Shown: positions 54,374 through 64,000 of the stretch, one piece after another
Position numbering within the stretch: the first letter of the stretch is position 1
How the letters are laid out: each line of letters starts with the position of its first letter
Source: Diplodia intermedia
Lineage: Eukaryota; Ascomycota; Dothideomycetes; Botryosphaeriales; Botryosphaeriaceae
Length of the DNA stretch: 64,000 nt
Direction of reading: 5' to 3'
NCBI GenBank assembly: GCA_021495925.1
Contig: JAKEKT010000015.1
Coordinates: 1 to 64,000, forward strand
Position numbers and translations under genes: made by a program
The notes under the pieces: model-generated
What the model was told of the DNA's origin: nothing
Database searches by the model: none
Seen by the model: only the letters and a program-made list of their open reading frames with translations

Positions 54374-55804
54374 TTAGTCCTCCGTCAAGTCAATGCTGAT
54401 TCTGCGAAGTTTCTTGTTGTTGGAGGAGCGGGAGTGTGTGACTGCCGTCGAGCTCCGCGTAGGGACGGTCATGTTGTCCTTGTAATCCTCCCGCTGTGGT
54501 CCGTCCGGCTCTTTCTTCATGTCCGTCGCTTGCAGCGCCGGGCTAGAAGGTCTGGCGCGCTTCAGACTGGGGCGCGCGGCTGGGATCTGTAGAGCGGGCA
54601 AAACAACCGTAGTGTCTTGCAGATGGGGAAGGTCCTTCGGTTGAGGTCAGACAAACCAGCGTCCGCACGCACGACCGTGAAGAGACTTACTAGAAAAGAA
54701 CACCTCGCAGGGTGGGAATAGCAGTACGCACAGGGCCGCGGACGGATCAAGCCGTCTTTTCCAACAACTGGCCGGGCTGGTATGCGGCATTCGTGACCCA
54801 GCTTTTTGCAGTGGCTGCAGGCTGGAATTGCCGTCATGCCCTCATCCGTCTCCATAGCCCATCCTACCTCTGACCGCTTCTGCTTCTCCCGTTCTGACAA
54901 TCTTTCCCAATCTTCCAGCGAGACCGACCACCATTGCCCCCGGCGCCGTGGACGGCGAACGTAGCGCTTCCCGGGGTTGGTTGCGTCGTCAGGACCATTT
55001 TTGGGTTTGGCGGCTGGCGTGCTTTTGCTGCCGCTCTCAATAGGTTGTACGTGCTGTGGCGTGTTGTTGGTCTTATTGCTGACTCCTCCGGTAGGCTCGT
55101 CCACCTCGTCTTCACTTTCCGAGCCAAGGTCTATGATGATCGTCTTTTGCGCTAGGTTCTTGGACATTGGCTTGTCAGAGTGGCCTTTCTTCTCGATAGT
55201 GTCCGTAGAAAGGACTTCAGGCTCGGGCTGAGGGTGAACTGCGCTCTCACGATGAGGCTCCGGGCGAAAACAAGCGGACGGGCGAAAGAACTGAGCCTCC
55301 TGCTCACGATGCCGGAGGACCAGCTCATGCTCCTCTATGCGGTTCTGAGCTACAAGCTTATTGTATTCTTCCACAGCCTCGGCGAAGCTCAAATCTTGGC
55401 AGTGATTGTGCTGCACGTTCTGAGCGGAAAGTTGCGGTGCCTGCGATGTATCGGCCGCCTCACACTGCTGCAATTGAGCCACAGGGCCACACCCCATGTT
55501 AGCCAGTGTCTGCTCAGGTGAGACCGGCATGTTCAGCGGGAGCCTTGTCAATTTTCTGCGATATGAAGATGTTAGTGAAGGAGATTCTGCGCGTGAGTTC
55601 CGACACGTACCCATAGAGCGTCGGCTCGTAGCTACGGCAAGCCGCCAGAGATGTAGTGTTCGAAAGCCATGCGACGAAGAGGATGAAGAGGTAAAGATCC
55701 GGCCGAGTAGATGTTTTTTCGAGGCGTCCGGAGGTCAGGTGGAGCCGCCAGACCCTGAACGGCGCTAGCGTGAGCAAGAAGGAAGGCGCTCTCTTGACGG
55801 CCAT
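54374..55804 (-). CDS. Uncharacterised protein: six-Cys cluster plus two SUMO-interaction-like motifs
   Basis: Three exons, 55804-55611, 55555-54691 and 54586-54374, with introns of 55 and 104 bp, give 423 residues. Exon 1 is less certain: it has a hydrophobic stretch and the conserved part may instead start at an ATG in exon 2 (55530). A heptad-like charged region (about 118-150) is followed by IIIDLGSESEDE (about 204-215), a textbook SUMO-interacting motif (hydrophobic core, then Ser and acidic residues). After a basic RRPRRR stretch comes C-x2-C-x6-C-x18-C-x2-C-x6-C (Cys 311, 314, 321, 340, 343, 350), similar to a Zn2Cys6 binuclear cluster but with a long middle loop. The protein ends in ISIDLTED, a second SUMO-interaction-like motif. 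A nuclear zinc-binding regulator is plausible; the function is unknown. Confidence 0.65.
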
Positions 55805-55918
55805 ATCCAGGCCACAGCACCAGAAGTTGCGCAAGCCCAAGACACCTGACGAAACTTGCGACTTGACGATCTGCCTTCAGGTTGACGGGAGTCTGACAAT
55901 GCTTTGATACGCACGTGC

Positions 55919-56097
55919 CACGGCGGGTGACAAGAGAAATCGGCCGCCCGCATCTGGTGGTTCAATACAAGATTCGGACGTAATTGTAAGTTATGAATGA
56001 GAGCATTTACATCTAGAACCCGTATTAAACTGCCTATGTAGGAAGTGTGTGTCTTCTTCGGTGAGCTCAAAGAGCCAACTTCATCTATCACCCGCTG
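55919..56097. mobile_element. Short non-coding inverted-repeat element, copy 3
   Basis: The left end CACGGCGGGTGACAAGAG and the reverse complement of the right end, CAGCGGGTGATAGATGAA, are inverted copies over about 25 bases. Internal ATACAAGATTCGGACGTA matches copies 1 and 2. It is 179 bp, non-coding, and 115 bp upstream of the ATG of the adjacent gene. Confidence 0.65.
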
Positions 56098-56422
56098 GGG
56101 TGCTCTTTCAGCTTGGGAACAATGCACATGTCCAGTCAAATCAGCGTCTTTGTTTCACGACATTGTACCTGGCTCTGTATGTCACTGGCACTCTTCGCAG
56201 GGGGCGCACTATTCTGGGGGGAATGTCGTGCAGGTTGAAAGTGAGGAGCCGTCGTCGATTCCGACACGTGCGCGACCCGACGATCGCCGGCGCCCCTCGA
56301 CCCCTCCTCTGAAAGACCCCAGCTAACACCGCTCGCTTTGCTAGCAAAACACCCTGCCAGACCCGACCGTTACAATTCATCAACAGGACATAATCATACA
56401 CAAAGTTCTCCCGCCCGTCGCT

Positions 56423-57992
56423 CTATTGCGCTTCTTCAATGACGTCCTTCCCATCTTGATCATTACTTCTTGACCCATCCTTCGCCATATGCGGCCGCAA
56501 GCCCATTTCGATATCCGTCGAGCTCGACGCCGAGTCCTTCCTCGCCGTGCCCCGCGACCGTCCAGAACCTGCAAGAAGAACCAAATCAGCGCACGATTTC
56601 CACACCGGGGAGCAGCAGCAGCAGCAGCAGCAGCAGCACACTCACGGAGCACGTCGTCAGCATTCCGCGAAACCACCAACTCCTGTTCCGACGCGCCAAA
56701 GACGACGAACGGGCCCTTGCTCATCCTGCGCGCAGCCTTGCTACCGCCACCGCCGCCGCCCTCTCCGCCGCCGCCTCGCCTTCCCCCCGCTGCCGACCGG
56801 TGCCAGACCTGCAGACTCTGGGTGCTGCCGGGGCCGCTGCCGCTCCCGCCGCCGCTGCTGCCGAGCGGGCACAGGTCGGCGACGACGCGGAGCAGGCGCT
56901 GCAGGCTGTTCTTCAGCGCCGGGACGGACGCGCAGATGGCGCCCAGGCACGCCTCGATGTGGGTGAGGGCGAAGGCCCAGCGCGCGCCCCAGGTGACGTC
57001 GTACGTCTCGTAGAAGACGTAGTGCAGCTGCACCGTGCGCATGATGCCGCCCGCGCAAGTGCTTTTCGACGTCGTTCGTCGCGGTTAGAAGGAAGGCGAA
57101 GAGGGGTTTCGGCTGACTCACAAGATGCCCAGCCCGAAGACGAAACACAGCGCGAATTTCGACCGCTTCGAGATGCGCAGGTCCCAGAACAGCGCCATGG
57201 GCAGCGTGCAGGCGATGAAGTCCTGCAGGGCGCTCAGCGCGCCGGCGGCGACCTGCTTGGCGCCCTCGTCGATGCAGTGCCATTGATGCGTCGCCGTCCA
57301 CAGCGGGTTGGCCTTGTTCCAGTACGCGCTGGTCGGGGTGCATTCGAAGGGGATGGCGAGGCTGAAGGAGAGTGTGTACAAGGCAATGAAGGCGATGTTG
57401 ACGTTGATGATGGCGCGGAACCACGGCTTGACCTCGCCGAGGCGCCGGTAGAAGAGCAGGATCGAGATCTTGATCAGGCCGCAGGAGGAGAGGGAGAGGA
57501 CGGATATGGAGAGGACGAGCTTGTTTGGTTAGTGGAAGGCGACGCGCAACATCTCGGTGTACTGGCTCACCTTTCTGCTTGGCGCGATCAAATCCAAGGT
57601 CAGGTCCCACGTGTGGCGGTCGAAGCCGTACAGTTGTTCTGCTGGACGTCGGGTCAGATCGACTTGCCGCTTTTACGGAGAACGTGGTTCCTTACCGAGG
57701 ATCATGCATATGCCGAGTCCAGCCAACGGAAACTTCTTGGATTAGTGCCCGTCGACGGTGTATGCAGGATGGCAGAACATACAAGGGAAGCCACAATCAG
57801 GATATCATCAAGACCAAGGTTATGCCTAACAAAGGCGCGGTCGTATATTCTAACGAAAACAATGACGAAGGCGATGGGCGTAAGAACGAGACTAACGACG
57901 GTGAGAGAGCGGTCGGCGCGGATGCCGTGAGGGTAAGCGTCCGTCTGCCAAGCCGCCACCAGCTCTGCTGGAGCGACTACGCCTCCCGGCAT
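56423..57992 (-). CDS. Pth11-like rhodopsin-fold integral membrane protein
   Basis: Six exons, 57992-57783, 57732-57696, 57641-57571, 57519-57122, 57061-56646 and 56568-56423, with introns of 50-77 bp, encode 425 residues. Seven membrane helices fit the fungal rhodopsin-fold family (Pth11-related, no CFEM domain): the first helix leads to the hallmark R-x-Y-x-R...LGLDD (about 48-62), a GFDRHTWDL loop follows TM2/3, then SCGLIKISILLFYRRL, an ECTPTSAYWN extracellular loop and ACTLPMALFWDLRISKRSKF. The C-terminal tail is cytosolic, Ser- and Asp-rich. Members act as possible G-protein-coupled receptors for surface or nutrient cues in pathogenic fungi; the ligand here is unknown. Exon 3 has a tandem CAGCAG acceptor (57644-57639), so forms differing by one residue may exist. 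Intron 5 contains a (CTG)n tract. Confidence 0.88.
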
Positions 57993-59965
57993 GGTACTTT
58001 CGCGAGGAAAAAACCCGTTCTCGATTCGAGGTCAAGCGAGACGGGGAGTCTACATTTGAATGGGAAAAGGATCCGAGCTGCCCCAGCGTCGACGCCGCCC
58101 ACCATCAACTGGGCAGGTCCCCTTTAGTACGGCCATTTTTCAGGCCCTCCGGCCAGTATTGATTTCCGGTGGGCTGGGAGGTGCTGAACTGTGAACGGCG
58201 TGCGCCGCGTCGCTGCTGTCACCATTTTGGCCCGAAGCGGGATGGCAACAACCAAAGTCTATTAAGCAGGATTCTGAGCTAAAAGCCCTAGCGTGAAATT
58301 TGTTCCTCTTTTTGTTTAGTGCTCAGGAGTTTATCGACCGGCATGGGCCTATGAAATCATCTAGATAACACCGCCTGGTTTTCTTTATCCTCCGCGGGGG
58401 CCTATTGGCTGCTCAAGCCGCGTGCTCTGCTCTGTAGTCTTCACAAAAATGGCGCTTGTCGCGGGCACGAGTGGCGAACCGGGACCAGACTACGGCCGCT
58501 AAGCGGCTAAGAGGATAGCTCTGGTGTTGGTGTCAGCGGACGGCACGGCTCACCCGCAACCTTCCATGGGCGTTGCTAGCGCGTTGCCTTTGAAACGGCA
58601 AGAAATTAGACTACCCGTCGATTGTCAGGCAGCAATGCCGGCATTCGATGCCGCGTCTTCTTCCTTTTTCAACACCATGCATCCACCCCAGCACACCTTG
58701 TTATTCTTCATACCACTACCATGCAATCTAGCCCCTTTCTGCAGCTGCTGAAGAAGATCCTTTCCACGGAACCAAGGTGAGAATGCCCGATTAGGTATGT
58801 GCAGCAGTTGTCTTCCCGTGCCAACTGGTTTCCAGCGCCTTACCGCAGATCCATCGGATTTATCCTGTCGACAGGGTCTCCGCCAGGAGCCTTCTAGAAC
58901 TCCACATTCCACGATCGCTCCGATGTCATCGAGACTCTCCGTCACGAACAACGTCGAAGAAATTGCACCTCCCAGTCCGAACCAACTATTCACTGTGTCG
59001 AAACCTTAATGGATTGACCCGCGAAGGGGCTTGACAGCTTAAGCATGTTGGCTCGAATAAACCCGCCAGCTCTACCATTTCCGGCCACAATCGGAAAGTT
59101 GTACCATGCACAGCCCCGAGCTTTAAGGATGAGACATATGTTTGTCGGAAGTAAGTGGTTAAGAGCTGTTAACTTATTTCCGTCGACAAGTGCCGGATTT
59201 GTCATCTGTGCTCGCACGAAACCTGTCTGCGACACTGCAGTGAAGCACGACCACGTGCATCGCATAGTCTGGGGAGCGTCGGAAACAAGCGGAGATATTT
59301 GCAGCAGACGGCTAGAAAGAAGCTGGTTTTCCAAGGCAAGCCGCGGTTCTGACCTGTTATGCCGCCAAATCGAGTATGAACCCCAGCGGTCAATTTGAAT
59401 AATTCAAGCACATCATGATGTTGGATTTCCTGCGCATCGGTGAATGATTAGCTTTCTCAGCCGACTTGGCATCTCGAAATCGTTAGCACTGCTTAGCTGG
59501 TAAACTTGGCCACGATGCTTGGCGTGGTGTAGTACTGTCACCTCCCAATCCTGGTTAGCGCTGACATGGCCCATGCACAAAAAAACGCTCCCGTCATTCT
59601 CAACACCACGGCCGCTATCACGACATATTGGATGCGAAATCCAAAGTTAGTCATTCGACATATGATACTATTTGTCGGTCTATATAGCTTCTGGAACAGG
59701 TGAGCGGAAGTGGCATGGCTGTAAAGTAGACGGGGCAGCCATCATCGTCGGGCCGCGCAACATATTCTCTCTGAAGTGATGAGCTCTGTCGCCATCGATT
59801 GAGCTTACTCGATAGCTTGTAGTCACGAACTCCTCGAAAGAGGCCGCTTTGGATGAGCCAGCAAGACACTCACCGCAGAACATCCCGGCCTTTCCACATC
59901 CCGTCAAACCCACCACCTTCTTCACACGGGCAACAGTTGAACCTCCATCCATCCATCCAGCACAA
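57993..59965. other. Intergenic 2 kb, no gene seen
   Basis: This is the promoter of the Pth11-like gene and the 3' flank of the permease gene. Frames are short and show no motif or consistent codon bias. No tRNA-like or repeat element was found. Confidence 0.5.
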
Positions 59966-61749
59966 TCACCCCACCTTCGCCCCCTCCGGCACCACATCCA
60001 CCCCGTCCGCCCTTCCACCCCCCTCCGCCTCCCCCTCCACGCCCTCCACCACCACCACCGCCTTCGTCGCCGTCTGCGGCCCGGAATACGACTTCCTCCC
60101 CGTCGTGACCCACGTGGCCGCCGCAATGACCATAACCACGCCCACCGCCGCAGACGTATAATTCATATTCTCCCTCCCGACCGGCTCCACCGTCGGAAAG
60201 TTAAACGTCACGACCGCAAACGCCAAATACACAAACCCCACCACATTCGCCACCAGCCCGCCCCACCTCCCAAGATCGTAGCACGGCGCCCGGGGAACCT
60301 CTGCACCACTCAACCTCGTCCAGATCCGCACCCCCAACGGAATCGCATACGACACGTAAAACCCCTCCGTCGCAATCGACACAACCGTATTGAACCCCGT
60401 CACGGTCCCAAAGTAAATCGAGTCGAAGGCAGCCTGCACGACGCCCGTCAGCACAATCGCCAGCACGGGCACGCTCAGCCGCGCATGCACGCCACTCAAC
60501 GCACCCGACCACGGCAGCCCGCCGTCGCGCGCAAACGCATACACCGCGCGGCCGCCCTCCGCGACCAGCGAGTTCGCGCACACGAGGCCAATCACCGTGA
60601 TCAGCGCCGTCAGCGCGCACGCGGCGGGGACGCTTCCCGTGGCGTGCCGGAAAATCGCGATGACGGGGACGCCGGTGGGCGACGCCGCGGTGGCGGCGAC
60701 GTCGCCCATGCCGAAGCACAGCGCGACCAGGAACACGAACCCCGTGACGCCGCCGAGCCAGACGGACAGCACGATGGCGCGGGGCGCCTGCCGGCGCGCG
60801 TCGTGGATTTCTTCCGTCATGTGCGCCGGCGCGTCGTAGCAGCACATGCCGAAGGCGCTCTGCAGGATGCCGAGGATGGCGGCGTAGGGGCGCGGGAAGC
60901 CGGTGCTGTTTTGGAAGGTGGAGAAGACGAAGCTGGCGGGTTGTTTTGGGGCGGCGTTGCTGGCGAGGATGGTGGCGGTGCAGGCGAGGAAGGAGCATAC
61001 GTTCCAGGCGAGGATGAGGGTGGAGATGCGGTTGAGCAGGTGCGGGAGGTGGATGTTGGAGAGGGTGGCGAGGGCGCAGATGAGGTAGGTGAGGAGGACT
61101 GTGTGCCAGCGCTGGATGGTGTAGGTGGGGTGCGTGAGGTTGGCCATGCCGAGGATGAAGTTGGCGCCTGGGGGGTGGGAGGTTAGTTGTGGGGGCTGGA
61201 TGGGGACGGGTTGTGGGCTTACAGATGAAGTTGTTTACGGCGCCCATTGCCAGAATGCCCTGGAGGTTGAGTGAGTTGTGTTCGGTCGACTTGACGGATG
61301 GGGGACTTACAATCAACATGAACCATCCGCAGACATACGACAGGCCGCGCGCCCATCTCTTCGGAGCGAGGATGAAAACCCATGAATACTGGCCTCCGGC
61401 GACTGGGTACGCCGAACACATCTCGGCCATGGAGTAGGCGACGGCAAGAGACACGGCGCAGACCCCCACCCACGACCAGATCATGACCGGAGGGCCGCCT
61501 GATTCCACGCCGACGATGAGGACTCCGGAGAGGGCGGTCCAGCATGTCACAATGCTGAAGCTGAACCCGAGCATGCCGACGACGTTGAAGGTCCTCTTCA
61601 GCTCTGTCAATCGTTAGCCACCGTCCTCTCAAGCCTAGCGCATACGAACCCTGCTCATATCCAAACGTCTCGAGCACGGCATCGTCTCCGATTCCTTCAC
61701 TGAAGACCTTGACTTCAGCGCCATTGCTGTCGTCGGTGGATGCAGCCAT
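59966..61749 (-). CDS. APC-family amino acid/choline/GABA permease
   Basis: Four exons, 61749-61650, 61603-61311, 61259-61223 and 61167-59966, with introns of 46-55 bp, encode 543 residues. The N-terminal cytosolic part (about 1-45) leads into a FNVVGMLGFSFSIVTCWTAL first helix, and twelve helices are expected. Family features: SGGPPVMIWSW, the MAEMCSAYPVAGGQYSW loop, and CCYDAPAHMTEEIHDARRQA after TM6, diagnostic of the fungal Uga4/Hnm1 group. Members move GABA, choline or amino acids with protons at the plasma membrane; the exact substrate is not readable. The last ~40 residues are Gly/Glu/Val-rich and low-complexity. The short third exon (37 bp) is supported by phase and splice sites on both sides. 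Confidence 0.9.
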
Positions 61750-62309
61750 GGTGCGGTGCGAGTAGTGCCACACGAATCAGCAGGTGATTGTGCAGGATGT
61801 CGGATTGTTTTGGGGGAGGAGTGCGTCATATAGCACAACAACCCTGGCTGTTACGCAGAGGCATTTATGAAACAGAGGCGGCGAACCCGACGGGACGGCT
61901 CAGTGTAGATAGGGTCGTACTGGCGGCCGGGCCGAGACTATTTTGCTTGCACCATGCCTTGCTTGGGGATTCCCCGAGGTTGTGCGCAGGAACTAAGTGG
62001 TTGGTTAGTTATAGTGCTTATCTTGTCCTATCAACGCCCGGCGATCGCTGCCGTGACGGTAAGGGTGGGGGTGCGTCGCTCGTCCGTCGTTGTCTTAGCG
62101 GATCGTTCGCCACTGATCTACCAACCACAGGCGAGGAAATCTCATCAAAAGGTGTCCAAAGAACTCATATTCGACATGGAGAAAATAACATCGTGAAATA
62201 GAGAGGAAAGAAAGACAGCAAAAGTGAAGATTGGATGCAAACGCAGATGATACCTAAAAAGTCCTGTGAAACACTTCCGGTAAACATGAAGGTATGTAAA
62301 AAGCTGTGA
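61750..62309. other. Intergenic between permease and right-edge gene
   Basis: Promoter of the minus-strand permease and 3' flank of the partial gene. No motif or gene was recognised. Confidence 0.5.
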
Positions 62310-64000
62310 TCAAGGCATTCTGGAAGAAACAGATGATTGAGGCGAAGTCATGTTTAGAATGCCGTTGAGAGGATGGAGAGATTTTCCACCCTGAGTTTTG
62401 CCGTCCTTACCTGAAAAAAAATACCTCAGAAGGACGCGCAGGCTGCTGTGATCTTCCGGCTGAGGCATTGCTTTGCCGATTATCAACGCTCCTTCATCAT
62501 TAAAACGCAGGGCCTTCTTAGAAGGATGTTTGGAGATCTCGAGCAACGGGTTGCAGCACGGCCATTTCCTCGAGCCGCAGACACCTGGTCCTTGGTCCTT
62601 CTTGGATGGAATACAGTAGATGTCGTTGTATAGTCGAAGGTTTTCTTCTCCTCCGCATCGCTTTGCCAGTTGCTTCAAGCACGAGATTGATGCTGTGAGA
62701 TAGCACTGGTCCGTTGGTACTGTCTGCCACAGTGGACAGGTATCCTGAGTGGATTCTGGTTGTATGGGGGCTTTCAAATGGCTGCAGAGGATGACAGCCA
62801 TCTCCGGCTTGCTAGAAACCAAGCGAAGCCAGCCTCCGCTTCGGTCCATCTCGACCTTTGAACGCCGGAGATGGAGGTGCTCTTCGAAGCCGGCAATTTC
62901 TTTGAACTCGTATCCGACCAAATCCCTGTTCTCCTTAAGACCACATGCATGTCTTTGGAGCTGTTGGTCTTTGATCTGTCCGATCCGTGCGAAGAACGGC
63001 GCGAGTGCTTGGAGAACGGATATTTGCCCGCTGCTGTCGTTTCCCACCTGGATATGCTCTGGAAGACGTTCGTTTGCTGATTGGTGAATAGCAGCGTATG
63101 CCGCCTCTCCTCCATTGGACCGAGCTTCGGCGAACGGCATACTTCTCAGGACTCGGTCTGGCTCGTCTTGATAGGAAGCCCAAGCCAAAGCCATGTGGAG
63201 CAGAGCACTCAACTCCGGAACAAGCCAGCCTTGGTTCGTATTGGCATCGAACAGAAGTATTGGGAGATCTTTTGAGTTTCTGACTTTATCGTGTATGCTG
63301 TTGTGGATCGCACGGAGACGCTGACGGGCAGTATGATGCACCATAAGCTTTCCGGAAATTTGGGCTGTGAAAAAGTTCATTACCGAGGTGCCCACTTGCC
63401 CACTCAGCTCGTTTCCCAGAGTGAACGCAGTTTTGTCGTCGAATTCAGCACCGGAGAAGTCCACCTTGTCGTATCCCGACTCCCTCGTTCCGAGATGGAT
63501 TTTAGCCGATGGAAAATACCCCACAAATGTTCTCTTGCTTTGTAGCAATCGGAAGTCCTTCGAGGGGTATATGTTTCCGCAGTGTTTTTTGATGCGGTCC
63601 CATGACAAAGGACCATCAGCGCCATCGCCTTCCAAAAAATGCCACTGCACACAATCTTCATCTCTTTCACAGATTGATGGTATCAACGCCGTGTTCTCCC
63701 CCTTCAGGACAATTCCTTGACCAAAGTTGACGGGGTACAGAGCGAGTCCAAGAAGAGTCATAACATCAAAAGGCAGCTCCACCCCGCGTTGAGTCCCGCG
63801 ATCTGGAATGGGAAATCCTTCTGCAAGCACGTAGCCTTTGAACATATTGTGCCAACAACGACCGCATCCATCTGTGCTTGAAGCCATAGTCTCCAATGGT
63901 TTTGGAGAAATTCGAAAATGCCCAGGCCAATGCTCCTGTTGATCAACCCGCGAACAGAGTAGCTCATCTGGCACCGGTACTTGACATACTGCGCTGAGCC
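62310..64000 (-). CDS. C-terminal part of a large uncharacterised fungal protein (5' end off window)
   Basis: The frame is open from the right edge to TGA at 62310, giving about 562 visible residues with no intron. It has no start in the window: the frame continues through the last base without a stop. Landmarks include a CGRCWHNMFKGYVLAEGFPI block, an IVLKGENTALIPS...VQWHFLEGDG segment, a ...FVGYFPSAKIHLG stretch, a basic TARQRLRAIHNSIHDKV and WLVPELSALLHMALAW, then charged helices. I recall the same order of blocks (GYPIPxR, then a QWH-type strand, then WLV-x-x-SALLH) from large uncharacterised proteins of other filamentous ascomycetes, but I know no family name or function. Codon use is less G/C-biased than in the core genes. 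A repetitive or horizontally moving family is possible. Confidence 0.65.
   Translation of the reverse strand, partial: LSAVCQVPVPDELLCSRVDQQEHWPGHFRISPKPLETMASSTDGCGRCWHNMFKGYVLAEGFPIPDRGTQRGVELPFDVMTLLGLALYPVNFGQGIVLKGENTALIPSICERDEDCVQWHFLEGDGADGPLSWDRIKKHCGNIYPSKDFRLLQSKRTFVGYFPSAKIHLGTRESGYDKVDFSGAEFDDKTAFTLGNELSGQVGTSVMNFFTAQISGKLMVHHTARQRLRAIHNSIHDKVRNSKDLPILLFDANTNQGWLVPELSALLHMALAWASYQDEPDRVLRSMPFAEARSNGGEAAYAAIHQSANERLPEHIQVGNDSSGQISVLQALAPFFARIGQIKDQQLQRHACGLKENRDLVGYEFKEIAGFEEHLHLRRSKVEMDRSGGWLRLVSSKPEMAVILCSHLKAPIQPESTQDTCPLWQTVPTDQCYLTASISCLKQLAKRCGGEENLRLYNDIYCIPSKKDQGPGVCGSRKWPCCNPLLEISKHPSKKALRFNDEGALIIGKAMPQPEDHSSLRVLLRYFFSGKDGKTQGGKSLHPLNGILNMTSPQSSVSSRMP

Noticed and set aside
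59849..61186. 445-codon plus-strand frame
   Set aside because: Antisense to the permease exon 4; Arg/His/Gly-rich by-product.

Overview
The window is nuclear DNA of a filamentous ascomycete (Pezizomycotina). Support for this: nearly all multi-exon genes have short introns (about 46-80 bp, GT...AG), coding regions are strongly G/C at the third codon position, and several protein families are typical of these fungi (a Pth11-like rhodopsin-fold membrane protein, a DUF3605 protein, a Bot1/mS45 mitoribosomal protein, a Whi3/Scw1-type RRM protein). Dothideomycetes is my best guess, but the sequence does not prove it. I rebuilt exon structures by hand from splice sites and reading phase; every spliced model given is in frame from an ATG to a stop, except the partial gene at the right edge.

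Layout. 1-28 kb is ordinary core genome: a mitochondrial half-type ABC transporter (-) head-to-head with the Hsp90 co-chaperone CDC37 (+), a GRAM-TBC-EF-hand Rab GAP (+), a mitochondrial-type SDR dehydrogenase (-) head-to-head with a tail-anchored inositol 5-phosphatase-like enzyme (+), a sugar transporter (-), a mitoribosomal protein (-) and a Whi3-like RNA-binding protein (-). From 28.3 to 37.0 kb there is a long stretch without a convincing protein gene. From 37 to 44.5 kb lie two more head-to-head pairs: DUF3605 (-)/NADH-cytochrome b5 reductase (+), and a CCDC97-like protein (-)/a membrane-anchored spermidine-synthase-fold protein (+).

44.5-56 kb is the accessory part. It holds a Pol III tRNA-like locus with an odd anticodon arm, broken Ty3/Gypsy integrase pieces in both orientations, a possible LTR, an uncharacterised multi-zinc-finger protein with a glutamine tract, an 11-unit minisatellite that starts about 25 bp from that gene's start codon, and an uncharacterised protein with a six-cysteine cluster and two SUMO-interacting-motif-like segments, flanked by two copies of a small inverted-repeat element. 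56.4-64 kb holds a Pth11-like membrane protein, an APC-family amino acid/choline/GABA permease and the C-terminal part of a large uncharacterised fungal protein that runs off the right edge.

The most interesting non-gene signal is a family of short (about 180-200 bp) foldback elements with related termini (CACGGCGGGTGAC-type) at 11.56, 44.92, 54.11 and 55.92 kb, with possible remnants near 6.4 and 6.66 kb. I recognise no published name for it.
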